Shown one piece after another: positions 1 through 8,937 of a stretch of 64,000 nt of DNA. Position numbers and translations under genes: made by a program. This DNA is from Candidatus Cloacimonadota bacterium. GTDB taxonomy: Bacteria > Cloacimonadota > Cloacimonadia > JGIOTU-2. A model generated the notes under the pieces. The model worked only from the letters and a program-made list of their open reading frames with translations. It made no database searches and was not told the origin of the DNA. Every line of letters starts with the position of its first letter. The stretch's first letter is position 1. Location: positions 22,448 through 86,447 of the forward strand of contig JAFGDR010000025.1 of NCBI GenBank assembly GCA_016932035.1, given 5' to 3'.

Positions 1-1646
1 ATTTCTTTATTGAACGTAGTATGGGTCCCGTTGCCGGTACTCTTGGGGGATTTGCAAGCTGGTTAAGCCTGGCTTTAAAAAGTGCCTTTGCACTTATCGG
101 GATCGGTGCATTTGCCAATTTACTTTTTCCAGGATTATCGGAAATTCATATCAAAGTAATTGCTATTGCTTTCTGCTTGTTGTTTGCTCTTATCAACATC
201 AGAAGTGTGAAAAATACGAGCAGGTTTCAGATATTCCTTGTTATCTCATTACTTGCTATTCTGTTTTTATACTGCTTACTCGGAGTCACAAAGGTAAATT
301 TACACAATTTTATACCCTTTTCACCAAAAGGTTTTGGTGCAGTCATTCCTGTTGTCGGCCTTGTTTTTGTTTCCTTTGGCGGTTTAACAAAGGTTGCAAG
401 TATTGCTGAGGAGATCCAAAAACCCAAGAAAAATCTCCCTCTTGGTATGTTCATTGCTTTTATTGTCGTGATGTTTTTTTATGTAGCAGTTGTGTTCGTA
501 ACAGTAGGAATAGTCCGACCTGAAACTCTTGCGAATTCTCTAACACCAATTTCAAAAGGTGGAGATGTTATCTTTGGAAAGTTCGGCATGATCTTACTTG
601 CTGTTGCTGCTCTTTTCGCCTTTTTCTCGACAGCAAATGCTGGTATCCTGTCAGCATCACGATTCCCGATGGCAATGAGCAGGGACAGACTTGTTCCAAA
701 TATTTTCAGTAAAATGAGCAAAAGTGGACAAACGCCCTATATGTCGATCATGTTTACTGCACTGTTCATGATCGTTATGATAACATTTCTTAACCTGGAA
801 AACCTCGTGAAAGCGGCATCTACCATGATGATCATCCTCTTCCTCTATACCAATGTCGCTTTGATCGTTATGAGAGAGAGCAGGATTGATACCTATCAAC
901 CATCATTTAAGGCGCCGCTTTATCCATGGCTGCAGATTGTTGCGATCATCATATATGCTTTTCTCATCTTCGAAATGGGAATAATACCCCTCATCATTAC
1001 AGGAATATTTGTTCTCTTGTGTATTGCCTGGTATTTTCTTTACGTTCGTGTACGAGTAGAAAGAAAATCAGCGCTGATTCATATCGTAGAAAGGGTAACC
1101 AATAAGAAGATCTCGAGTTCAACATTAATTGATGAATTGAAGGAGATCCTTATCCGGCGGGATAATATCGTTGAAGACAGGTTCGATAAACTCGTTCGGT
1201 CAGCTGTAATTCTCGATCTTGATTGTCAAATCGGTAAAAATGAATTTTTCACTATCGTATCAAAAGAACTCGCTCCTCGACTCGATATTCCATATCATGA
1301 ACTATATGATCTTTTTTTGGAAAGGGAGCAGCAGTCATCAACAACACTCGAGCCAGGTCTTGCAATTCCACATATTATCGTTCAGGGTGAGAAGAAATTT
1401 GATATCCTCATCGTTCGATGTAAAGAAGGAATAAAATTTGACGAAAATGAACCACCTGTCCATACCGTGTTCGTGCTGATCGGTTCGATGGATGAACGCA
1501 ATTTCCATCTTCGTGCGCTTATGTCAATAGCTCAGATCGTGAAAGAGAAAAATTTCTACACAAGATGGAAAAATGCAAAAAATGTCGATGAGTTACGAAA
1601 TATTATATATTTATCAGCAAGAAAGCGAGAGTCAAATGAGAACTAA
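1..1646 (+). CDS. APC-family amino acid permease with C-terminal PTS EIIA-like domain (5' partial)
   Basis: Inner-membrane amino-acid/polyamine transporter of the APC superfamily. The reading frame is open to the window edge and the residues before the first ATG (FFIERSMGP) match the family's membrane core, so the true start lies upstream. About ten hydrophobic segments fill the first 345 residues. The last 190 residues are soluble and resemble a PTS fructose/nitrogen-type EIIA (EIIA-2) domain, with a GLAIPH motif carrying the histidine normally phosphorylated in that family. Permease-EIIA fusions are known, and the EIIA part probably senses or gates. Whether the histidine is phosphorylated cannot be told, and no PTS genes are in view. 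The 3' end overlaps the PspC gene by 11 bases, implying cotranscription. Confidence 0.85.
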   Translation, partial: FFIERSMGPVAGTLGGFASWLSLALKSAFALIGIGAFANLLFPGLSEIHIKVIAIAFCLLFALINIRSVKNTSRFQIFLVISLLAILFLYCLLGVTKVNLHNFIPFSPKGFGAVIPVVGLVFVSFGGLTKVASIAEEIQKPKKNLPLGMFIAFIVVMFFYVAVVFVTVGIVRPETLANSLTPISKGGDVIFGKFGMILLAVAALFAFFSTANAGILSASRFPMAMSRDRLVPNIFSKMSKSGQTPYMSIMFTALFMIVMITFLNLENLVKAASTMMIILFLYTNVALIVMRESRIDTYQPSFKAPLYPWLQIVAIIIYAFLIFEMGIIPLIITGIFVLLCIAWYFLYVRVRVERKSALIHIVERVTNKKISSSTLIDELKEILIRRDNIVEDRFDKLVRSAVILDLDCQIGKNEFFTIVSKELAPRLDIPYHELYDLFLEREQQSSTTLEPGLAIPHIIVQGEKKFDILIVRCKEGIKFDENEPPVHTVFVLIGSMDERNFHLRALMSIAQIVKEKNFYTRWKNAKNVDELRNIIYLSARKRESNEN

Positions 1647-2040
1647 TAGGGTATTATATAGAGATCCGAAAAATGGTAAGATCGCAGGTGTTTGCAGCGG
1701 CTTATCAGAGTATCTGGATGTAGATGTATCGATTATACGCACTATCTGGGTGCTATTTATAATATTTGGTGGAGCAGGTTTTCTCATGTATATTGTTGCC
1801 GCGTTGATTATTCCGGCAAAATCAGGTGATGATACGGAAATATCGGTCGAAGGTGATGAAGATAGACATCTGACAAGGGATTCTGAACATGCCGTGATCT
1901 GGGGTGTATGCTCAGGTATTGCAAAATATTTCGGCATGGATGTGAGTATTGTGAGGATCATTTTTGTGCTGCTTGGGATATATTTCGCTTCGGGAATATT
2001 TCTTTATATCGTACTTGCCTTAATCCTTCCTAAATCATAG
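1636..2040 (+). CDS. Tandem PspC-domain membrane protein
   Basis: Membrane protein of 134 residues made of two PspC domains, at about residues 5-60 and 75-134. Each has the basic, glycine-rich lead (GKIAGVCSGLSEYL; AVIWGVCSGIAKYF) followed by a hydrophobic transmembrane helix. PspC in enterobacteria is an inner-membrane sensor of phage-shock/envelope stress; many bacteria use PspC repeats in unrelated stress proteins, so function here is inferred. I chose the ATG at 1636 rather than upstream in-frame ATGs because it begins right at the first PspC motif and overlaps the permease stop, typical of translational coupling. The 1110-residue surface protein follows 6 bases later. Confidence 0.8.
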   Translation: MRTNRVLYRDPKNGKIAGVCSGLSEYLDVDVSIIRTIWVLFIIFGGAGFLMYIVAALIIPAKSGDDTEISVEGDEDRHLTRDSEHAVIWGVCSGIAKYFGMDVSIVRIIFVLLGIYFASGIFLYIVLALILPKS

Positions 2041-2046
2041 AGGGGA

Positions 2047-5000
2047 ATGCACTTTTACCGTTTCATATTCTTTGTACTCGTCATCTGCTGTTTGGCGAGC
2101 CCTCTTCTTGGTGAAGAGTTTTCGATTCTTAATAAAACAAATATCATAACTTTCGAATCAGAAAAAAGTGTATATGATCTTGGGTACGACCATATCATTA
2201 ATAATTCGGAACGGGTAAGCTATCAGGATACCTTGCTCATTAAAGGAGCGGACTATACTCTAAACTACATAAAGGGTACGATTTTCATGCAGAAACAAAT
2301 TGAACCTTCCCAAAGAATCAAAGTATCTTTTAAGGTTTTTCCCAAAAGTCTAGTGTATTCATTTCAGAAATTCTTACCTCTTGATAGAATACCCAAAACA
2401 CAAACAGACAAGCAGAAAACAAAAGAGTTTCAGCAACAGTATGATACCCAAACCAATCTGAATATTTCTGGAAGCAAGAGTTTTGCCCTTTCACTCGGAA
2501 ATAAACAGGATATGGATCTTGATCAGTCACTCTATTTGCAGGTTGATGGAGAGTTGTCTAAAAATATCTTTTTGAAGGCACAGCTTTCTGACAATACGAC
2601 CCCAATATCAACTGAAGGCACAACCAAAAAACTTAGCGAGTTCGATAAGATGTTCATCAAAGTATATTCCGGAAACTATAGTCTGCAGTTCGGTGATTTC
2701 TTCACCCGTTTTGATGACACGTATTATGCAAATTACGATTTCAAACTCGAAGGGGTGACGTTTAACTGGACAAGTGCACAAAAGGTGAATGTGTCGGCAG
2801 CAGTATCAAATGGTGACTTTAAAAGTTATTCTTTTTACGGAACAGAAGGGATCCAGGGACCATATTATTTGCCGGGCAAGAACAGCTCAAGTGTTCGGGT
2901 GCTTTCCGGAACTGATAAGATATATTTGAACGGCTCTCTTCTTACGAGAGGGAATGATTATTTTATCGATTACAATGAGGGCTCGATCACATTCCAGAAT
3001 AACAATATCATCACTGAAGAGTCATATATTATTGCGGATTACGAGTACACAGCAGAGGAATATCGAAGTAATTTCTATCTTGGTGCCGGGGAACTTGCCT
3101 TTTTTGATAATGGTCTTAACCTATCACTGAAGATTGTCAGTAATAATGATGATAAAGACAATCCATTGAATTTCAGTTTGACCGATGAGGAAAAGCAGAT
3201 CTTAAAAGAAGCCGGGAATGATCCTGAGAAAGCCCGGATCAGTGGTGTTGATTCGGTTGCAGTTGGAGATGGAAACTACATTCTTGCAGATTCTCATTAT
3301 GTGTATGTGGGTTTCGATTCTACAGGGAATTACCTGGTGAGTTTTTCCTATGTGGGTTCAGGCAAAGGCACATATAATAAGTCGGGCTATATTTCATATG
3401 AATGGGTCGGGGAAGGGAAAGGAGAATATATTCCTGAGATCCAACTTCCATTCCCGGAGAAACGCACAAATGTGGATATGAGGGCACAGCTTGAACTGGG
3501 GAGTTTCGAAATTGTTTCTGAGGGTATGTTAACAAACTATGACCAAAACAGCTTCTCTCCCATCGATGACGATCATAATAACGGTTTTGCGCACTATCAT
3601 TCATTAAATCTTGAGCTACCATTTTTCTTACAAGGGAAAGCAAAAACCTCAGTATATTATCGGGCTCATGATAAGTATTTTCACTCACTTGCACGGGTGG
3701 AATCCGCAGAAACCCAGTATCAGACATCTGATTTTGTTGAAACAGATACCGTTGATGTAACCGAATACGGTGGATCGGTCGATATGTCGATGCCGCGATG
3801 GATATCTAATAGAGTACGTTTTTATGAGAAGTATATGAAGGATGTAGCTCATCAACAAACTTTCTCGAACTCATTTTCATATTCGCAAAATCCGGCTTTT
3901 CCCATACTTCCATCTATGCGATACACATTTTCACAAATTACCCAGGAAAGCGATTCGACTCTCAGCACAGCAGATGAAAAACTCATTCAAAGAACTCATT
4001 CTGTTGATGGGGATTACGCGATAGGTTTTATAAAGTTGAAAGCTGGTTTTTCTGATAAGATGTTTGAGAATGACGGCATATTGGATTTCGGTTTTAGAAC
4101 AACCAAATATTTTTACGGCTTCACATCTAATTTCTGGAATACGGAATTCACACTCGGTTATGAACACGAGTTCGTTGACAGTCTCAAGATCGACTGGTTC
4201 GATTATAAAAAAGCACAACTCTACAAAGCAGGAATATCATATATCCAGGGTACGACGAATTTTAAGATCGAATACTCGCACAGAGAAAATAAATATCTTA
4301 CCGGTGCCAGCAACACGAATTTTGATCTTATGAATTCGCAGCTTTCCTTTGATATGATAAAGAATACTATATCGAATCGCGTAAATTATAAGATCGGGAA
4401 TCTCGAACTATATCCAAAAGTGAAAGAACTTATCTATGTTGGTGACGGTAACGGACTGTATGACAGTCTTGGATTTCACCAGGAGGATGGAGATTATGAT
4501 TATGAGATCACGATCGTGGGAACACCTGAACCGATCACTGAACTTCAGATGAACTGGAATCTGCAGATACATCCATCGCGAGGAATCTCTGAAAAATCGT
4601 ATGGTTTGAATTCTTTTCTTGATAAGATCATCCTCACCTCAGATGTTGCAATTCAAGAGAAATCCAGCACACCACACAAGCTCGATCTCTACCTCCTCAA
4701 GCCGAGTGCTCTTATGAATAAAAAATATACCGATTATGGATATCAGCGATATAAGGAACAGCTCTGGTATAATATCAAAAAAAACAAGATCGTTCTGCGA
4801 TTTCTTTATGAAAAGACAAAAAAGATCGATAATCAATATGAAAACGAATTCGACGAGTTGGATCAGGACAGCTATACTGCAGCATTGAATTTTTACAAAG
4901 TGAGGCAGTGGAATTTCGAGAATGAAGTCAAGTATACTGATGTTATTTCTAATTATCAGACAGCGGATTTTCTCAACTCTAAAGTATGGGGATTCTCGAC

Positions 5001-5379
5001 TGATATTTCATATAAATTCGGGTACAATATGATCATCTCGTCTGAATTTGCCCTTGACTGCGAAAATGGTGCAAAACTCGACGGTACAGATGATTATACA
5101 ATTACATCATACACAGTTGAACCTGAGTTCGTGTATAATGCAGGATCGAAGTATCATTTTACTGCCCAGGTGCATCTGCAGCAAAATGAACGAAAAGGTT
5201 CGGATTATTTTGCGAATATTCTCTATAGCAAAAGAGCCGGACTGAATTCCCGGGTTACGTTTCAGTTCGATTATAAGTTCAGCAAATACGTGACCGGTTT
5301 CCTGAAATATTATCTGGAAAAATATCCAAAATCCGATGCGCGCTACCAGCTTAAAATGGAAGTGAGAGCAGATTTTTAG
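2047..5379 (+). CDS. Large exported outer-membrane beta-barrel protein, SprA-like N-terminal features
   Basis: Protein of 1110 residues with a clear signal peptide (hydrophobic residues 5-20, cleavage probably after SPLLG) and many alternating amphipathic strands rich in Tyr/Phe, as in outer-membrane barrels. Two similar segments (KGADYTLNYIKGTI near residue 75 and RGNDYFIDYNEGSITF near 310) look like the repeated short beta modules found in SprA-type surface proteins of the FCB group. The C-terminus ends in a strand with terminal Phe, as outer-membrane proteins often do. I do not recognise a precise family. It sits between the PspC gene (6 bases) and the D-threonine aldolase-like gene (directly adjoining), so it is probably cotranscribed. 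Role unknown; outer-membrane location is an inference. Confidence 0.7.
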   Translation: MHFYRFIFFVLVICCLASPLLGEEFSILNKTNIITFESEKSVYDLGYDHIINNSERVSYQDTLLIKGADYTLNYIKGTIFMQKQIEPSQRIKVSFKVFPKSLVYSFQKFLPLDRIPKTQTDKQKTKEFQQQYDTQTNLNISGSKSFALSLGNKQDMDLDQSLYLQVDGELSKNIFLKAQLSDNTTPISTEGTTKKLSEFDKMFIKVYSGNYSLQFGDFFTRFDDTYYANYDFKLEGVTFNWTSAQKVNVSAAVSNGDFKSYSFYGTEGIQGPYYLPGKNSSSVRVLSGTDKIYLNGSLLTRGNDYFIDYNEGSITFQNNNIITEESYIIADYEYTAEEYRSNFYLGAGELAFFDNGLNLSLKIVSNNDDKDNPLNFSLTDEEKQILKEAGNDPEKARISGVDSVAVGDGNYILADSHYVYVGFDSTGNYLVSFSYVGSGKGTYNKSGYISYEWVGEGKGEYIPEIQLPFPEKRTNVDMRAQLELGSFEIVSEGMLTNYDQNSFSPIDDDHNNGFAHYHSLNLELPFFLQGKAKTSVYYRAHDKYFHSLARVESAETQYQTSDFVETDTVDVTEYGGSVDMSMPRWISNRVRFYEKYMKDVAHQQTFSNSFSYSQNPAFPILPSMRYTFSQITQESDSTLSTADEKLIQRTHSVDGDYAIGFIKLKAGFSDKMFENDGILDFGFRTTKYFYGFTSNFWNTEFTLGYEHEFVDSLKIDWFDYKKAQLYKAGISYIQGTTNFKIEYSHRENKYLTGASNTNFDLMNSQLSFDMIKNTISNRVNYKIGNLELYPKVKELIYVGDGNGLYDSLGFHQEDGDYDYEITIVGTPEPITELQMNWNLQIHPSRGISEKSYGLNSFLDKIILTSDVAIQEKSSTPHKLDLYLLKPSALMNKKYTDYGYQRYKEQLWYNIKKNKIVLRFLYEKTKKIDNQYENEFDELDQDSYTAALNFYKVRQWNFENEVKYTDVISNYQTADFLNSKVWGFSTDISYKFGYNMIISSEFALDCENGAKLDGTDDYTITSYTVEPEFVYNAGSKYHFTAQVHLQQNERKGSDYFANILYSKRAGLNSRVTFQFDYKFSKYVTGFLKYYLEKYPKSDARYQLKMEVRADF

Positions 5380-6471
5380 ATGGCAGAAATGAGATCAAAC
5401 AAAATCACGAAACCAACCTTACTTTTAGATGAAGATACATGCAGGAAAAATATCCGGAAAATGTATGACAAAGCACAGAGAAATAACGTGATCTTCCGTC
5501 CCCATTTCAAAACGCATCAGTCACTTGAGATAGGGAACTGGTTCAGAGAAATTGGGGTTGATAAAATTACCGTTTCATCTCTTGAGATGGCACAATACTT
5601 TTCTGAGGAATGGAGTGATATCACTGTTGCTTTTCCTGTAAATATTCTCGAGATCGATACGATAAATGCCCTCGCAGAAATGGTTTCTCTCAATGTATTG
5701 GTCGAGTCAGAGGAGGTTGTGCAATTTCTTGCTGAAAATCTGAAAAACCAGGTTGGATTCTTTATTAAGATAGATGTCGGCTATCATAGAGCCGGAATTC
5801 CAGCTAATGATTGTATGATGATCAATTCTATACGTGAATGTGCAGAAGAAAGTGATTTGTTGAATTTTAAAGGATTTCTCACTCATGCGGGACAAATGTA
5901 CAATTGTAGGTCACAACCAGAAATTCTAAAGGAGTATAAAAGCTACACAAAACAACTATTCGAACTCAAATCAAGGTATCCCGATGCACTTCTCTCGATA
6001 GGAGATACGCCAAGCTGTAGTGTGGTTGAGGACTTTTCGGGTATTGACGAAATACGACCCGGCAATTTTGTCTTTTATGATCTCATGCAGTATTATATTG
6101 GATCGTGTTCTATTGACCAGGTTGCAGTGGCAATGGCATGCCCGATCGTTGCAATACACAAAAAAAGGCATGAGATCGTCATATATGGCGGGGGAGTACA
6201 TTTTTCCAAAGAACGACTGGAACATCATGAGTATGGAACAATTTATGGACAAATTGTTGAGAATATTGGTAAACGTTGGGGAAATATTATTCCGGGCATG
6301 TATGTAAAGAATTTATCGCAGGAACATGGTATCGTTGCTGTTCCGGAAGCACGAATTTCAAATTATAAGATTGGGGATGTGCTCTACATTTTGCCCGTGC
6401 ATTCCTGCTTAACCGCGAACTTGATGACGGAGTATGTGACGACTGACGGGAGAGTGGTGGAGAGATTATGA
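5380..6471 (+). CDS. D-threonine aldolase / D-serine dehydratase-like PLP enzyme
   Basis: Fold-type III PLP enzyme of 363 residues. The N-terminal alanine-racemase-like barrel contains RPHFKTHQS near residue 46, where the lysine is the expected PLP Schiff-base residue. The C-terminal D-serine-dehydratase-like domain carries the metal-binding His/Cys pair in LPVHSCLT near residue 345. Family members cleave D-threonine or other D-3-hydroxy amino acids, or deaminate D-serine; the substrate cannot be assigned from sequence. The ATG follows the stop codon of the preceding gene without a gap; a second ATG three codons on is an alternative start. Last gene of the unit; the next gene has very different base composition. 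Confidence 0.82.
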   Translation: MAEMRSNKITKPTLLLDEDTCRKNIRKMYDKAQRNNVIFRPHFKTHQSLEIGNWFREIGVDKITVSSLEMAQYFSEEWSDITVAFPVNILEIDTINALAEMVSLNVLVESEEVVQFLAENLKNQVGFFIKIDVGYHRAGIPANDCMMINSIRECAEESDLLNFKGFLTHAGQMYNCRSQPEILKEYKSYTKQLFELKSRYPDALLSIGDTPSCSVVEDFSGIDEIRPGNFVFYDLMQYYIGSCSIDQVAVAMACPIVAIHKKRHEIVIYGGGVHFSKERLEHHEYGTIYGQIVENIGKRWGNIIPGMYVKNLSQEHGIVAVPEARISNYKIGDVLYILPVHSCLTANLMTEYVTTDGRVVERL

Positions 6472-6522
6472 TAATTTTGAAATTGAAATCACATAATCAA
6501 AACGATACTAGGAGGTAACAAA

Positions 6523-7563
6523 ATGGAAAAAGAAACTGTGTTTATTCTAGGTGCTGGAGCAAGTCAGGAAGTCGACCTTCCAACAGGAGTCGAGCTTAAA
6601 GATAATATATCATCTTTATTGGATATACATTATGATGATTGGAATAGAAAGATAAGTGGAAGTGATCTTATAGATAAAGCATTCCGAATACTTACAAAAA
6701 CAGGTGGACCTGATGATGACATTAGAACATATATTCAAAAGTCTTGGCAAATTAGAGATTCTCTTCCTTTAGCAACATCAATTGATGACTTAATAGATTC
6801 TCATAGAGATGATAATATGATTGCAACATGTGGGAAACTAGCAATTGTTAATTCAATATTGGATGCTGAGAAAGGTAGTAAGTTATTTATTGAAACATCT
6901 GATATGAATTCCAAAATTGATTTTTCATCTTTATCTAAGACATGGTACAATAAGTTATTTCAAATTTTAAGAGCTAACTGCACAAAAAATGAACTTAAAT
7001 CTAGATTTGAATCTACTTCATTTATTATATTTAATTATGATAGATGTCTGGAACATTTCATGTTTAATGCCCTTCAAGACTATTATCACTTAGAACAGGA
7101 TGAAGCAATTGAAATGATGAGTTGTATAAACATTTTTCATCCTTATGGAAGCGTTGGTCATTTACCATGGTCAAATCAAAGTTGCGTTATGGGTTTTGGT
7201 GGTTCTCTTAGCCCAAATAAGCTAATTGAGCTTAGCAAAGGTATTAAAACTTTTACTGAAGGAACTGATCCTAGTTCAAGCGAAATTTTAGAAATCAAAC
7301 AAGAGATGAATACTGCAGATAGAATTGTATTTTTAGGTTTTGCATTTCATGAGTTAAATATGCAGCTTATTTCACCTAAAAAGTTAAATCGTGTTGAAAA
7401 GGACTTAAATTGCTTTGCTACAACTTATAATATTTCAGAAAGTGATAAAGAGGTAATCAAGGGACAGATAAACTCATTGTATATGAAAAAAGTTAAGACT
7501 AAAATGATAGATAATAAATGTTTTGAATTCTTTTCAGAATTTTGGAGAAGCTTAGCTTTTTAA
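6523..7563 (+). CDS. SIR2-like NAD-binding domain protein, solitary and AT-rich
   Basis: Soluble protein of 346 residues. Motifs fit the SIR2-like family found in many defence proteins: FILGAGASQEVDLPTG at residues 7-22 (nucleotide-binding loop), FNYDRCLEHF near 170, HPYGSVGH near 206 (position of the catalytic His in sirtuins) and DRIVFLGFAFHELN near 266 (the second Rossmann strand). SIR2-like domains bind or hydrolyse NAD+; several act in anti-phage abortive infection, but function here is inferred. It has a strong ribosome binding site (aggaggtaaca). Base composition is clearly more AT-rich than its neighbours, and it stands alone between unrelated metabolic genes, suggesting horizontal gain. 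No partner effector or TIR gene is adjacent. Confidence 0.65.
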   Translation: MEKETVFILGAGASQEVDLPTGVELKDNISSLLDIHYDDWNRKISGSDLIDKAFRILTKTGGPDDDIRTYIQKSWQIRDSLPLATSIDDLIDSHRDDNMIATCGKLAIVNSILDAEKGSKLFIETSDMNSKIDFSSLSKTWYNKLFQILRANCTKNELKSRFESTSFIIFNYDRCLEHFMFNALQDYYHLEQDEAIEMMSCINIFHPYGSVGHLPWSNQSCVMGFGGSLSPNKLIELSKGIKTFTEGTDPSSSEILEIKQEMNTADRIVFLGFAFHELNMQLISPKKLNRVEKDLNCFATTYNISESDKEVIKGQINSLYMKKVKTKMIDNKCFEFFSEFWRSLAF

Positions 7564-7580
7564 ACTATTCTAAATGTTTT

Positions 7581-8759
7581 CTATATCACTCCCAGTTTCT
7601 TACCAACCTTTTTGAATTTATCCAGCGCCATATCAATCTGGTCATCTGTATGGGTAGCCATGAAGCTACAGCGGATCAGGCAGTCATTCGGAGGAGTTGC
7701 AGGAGGAATAACAGGATTAATGAACACACCGTCATCGGCCAGCATGCGCCACATCTTGAATGCAGTCATGAGTTCACCAACATGGAGCGGAATGATCGGT
7801 GTGCAGCTCGTTCCGATATCATAACCTATATCAACGAATCCTTTTTGCATATATCTGGTAATTTCCCAGAGACGCTCGATACGTTCCGGTTCGCTCTCCA
7901 TAATATCCAGCGCAGCGATCACCGTTGCAGCCGAAGCTGGCGGGAGACTAGCACTGAAGATAAGCGGTCTGGAGAAGTGCTTCAGATAATGCATCAGTTC
8001 TTCATTTCCTGCAATAAAACCACCAACCGAAGCAAGAGACTTACTAAAGGTTCCCATGATGACATCGGTCTTATCGGTCAATCCGAAATGGTTTGACGTA
8101 CCTGAACCTTTCTCGCCGAGAACACCGATCGAGTGTGCGTCATCAACCATGATCTGCGCATTATATCGTTCTGCAAGGTGTACGATCTGGGGTAGTTTTG
8201 TGATGTCACCCTCCATGCTGAATATACCATCAACAACAATAAGTTTCGGAGCTTCTTCGATGTTTTGCAGCACCCGTTCGAGATCATCCATGTCATTATG
8301 ATTAAAGCGGAGCATCTTCCCGAATGATAAACGGCAGCCATCGATAATACTGGCATGATCGAGTTTATCGGTAACGAAGTATTCGCCCCGACCCACGATC
8401 GTGCTAAGCACACCAAGGTTTGCCTGGAAGCCGGTCGAATATGCAAGTGCAGCATCCATTCCCACAAGATTTGCAAGCCGTTCTTCGAGCTCGATATGGA
8501 TATCCAGTGTACCATTCAGGAATCGCGAGCCGGCGCACCCGGTACCATATTTTTTGGTTGCTTCTATAGCAGCTTCTTTGACCTTAGGATGATTGGTGAG
8601 TCCAAGATAGCTGTTCGAACCGAGCATTAGGGTTTTCTTGCCGTTGACAATAACCTCTGTGTCCTGCTCTGAGCTGATCACGCGGAAGTAGGGGTAAAAG
8701 CCCTGTTCTTCGAGGATTTTGGCTTCTGTAAAGCTCGCAAATTTATCATAAAGATTCAT
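7581..8759 (-). CDS. Alpha-oxoamine synthase, serine palmitoyltransferase-like
   Basis: PLP-dependent enzyme of 392 residues in the family of serine palmitoyltransferase (SPT), KBL and BioF, which condense an amino acid with an acyl-CoA. Visible motifs: YGTGCAGSRFLNGT, DDAHSIGVLG (Asp/His contacting PLP), GTFSKSLASVGGF with the PLP lysine, and NPVIPPATPPNDCLIRCS near the C-terminus. The N-terminal stretch EEQGFYPYFRVI and the C-terminal region look closest to bacterial SPT of Bacteroidetes, so sphingolipid base synthesis is my first choice; 2-amino-3-oxobutyrate CoA ligase is the alternative. No other sphingolipid gene is adjacent. Its 3' end converges on the SIR2-like gene. Confidence 0.8.
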   Translation of the reverse strand: MNLYDKFASFTEAKILEEQGFYPYFRVISSEQDTEVIVNGKKTLMLGSNSYLGLTNHPKVKEAAIEATKKYGTGCAGSRFLNGTLDIHIELEERLANLVGMDAALAYSTGFQANLGVLSTIVGRGEYFVTDKLDHASIIDGCRLSFGKMLRFNHNDMDDLERVLQNIEEAPKLIVVDGIFSMEGDITKLPQIVHLAERYNAQIMVDDAHSIGVLGEKGSGTSNHFGLTDKTDVIMGTFSKSLASVGGFIAGNEELMHYLKHFSRPLIFSASLPPASAATVIAALDIMESEPERIERLWEITRYMQKGFVDIGYDIGTSCTPIIPLHVGELMTAFKMWRMLADDGVFINPVIPPATPPNDCLIRCSFMATHTDDQIDMALDKFKKVGKKLGVI

Positions 8760-8831
8760 GGAATACTCCTTTTTGTCTACAATGAATGTCTCATCGAAAC
8801 ATGAGTAGGATGACGTTTTTATTTTTCATTG

Positions 8832-8865
8832 CTCGTATTTCATTGAATGGTAAATCGGATGTCAA
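8832..8865 (-). promoter_or_regulatory. Predicted promoter, TTGACA-N22-TACGAG
   Basis: TTGACA occupies 8865-8860 on the minus strand, and 22 bases later TACGAG (8837-8832) fits the downstream element seen at other units in this window. A leader of about 66 bases would precede the SPT-like ATG at 8759. No good TATAAT lies at the usual 17-base spacing. Confidence 0.4.
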
Positions 8866-8898
8866 TAAATTCAGATTCTTATTCAACCCGTAAAAATA

Positions 8899-8932
8899 TT
8901 GACATCACAACTCTGATTTTTGGTTTTATAAA
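8899..8932 (+). promoter_or_regulatory. Predicted promoter, TTGACA-N22-TATAAA
   Basis: TTGACA at 8899-8904 is followed after 22 bases by TATAAA at 8927-8932. The ATG of the patatin gene begins only 5 bases beyond, and no Shine-Dalgarno sequence is visible, so this transcript may be leaderless. Confidence 0.45.
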
Positions 8933-8937
8933 CACCT

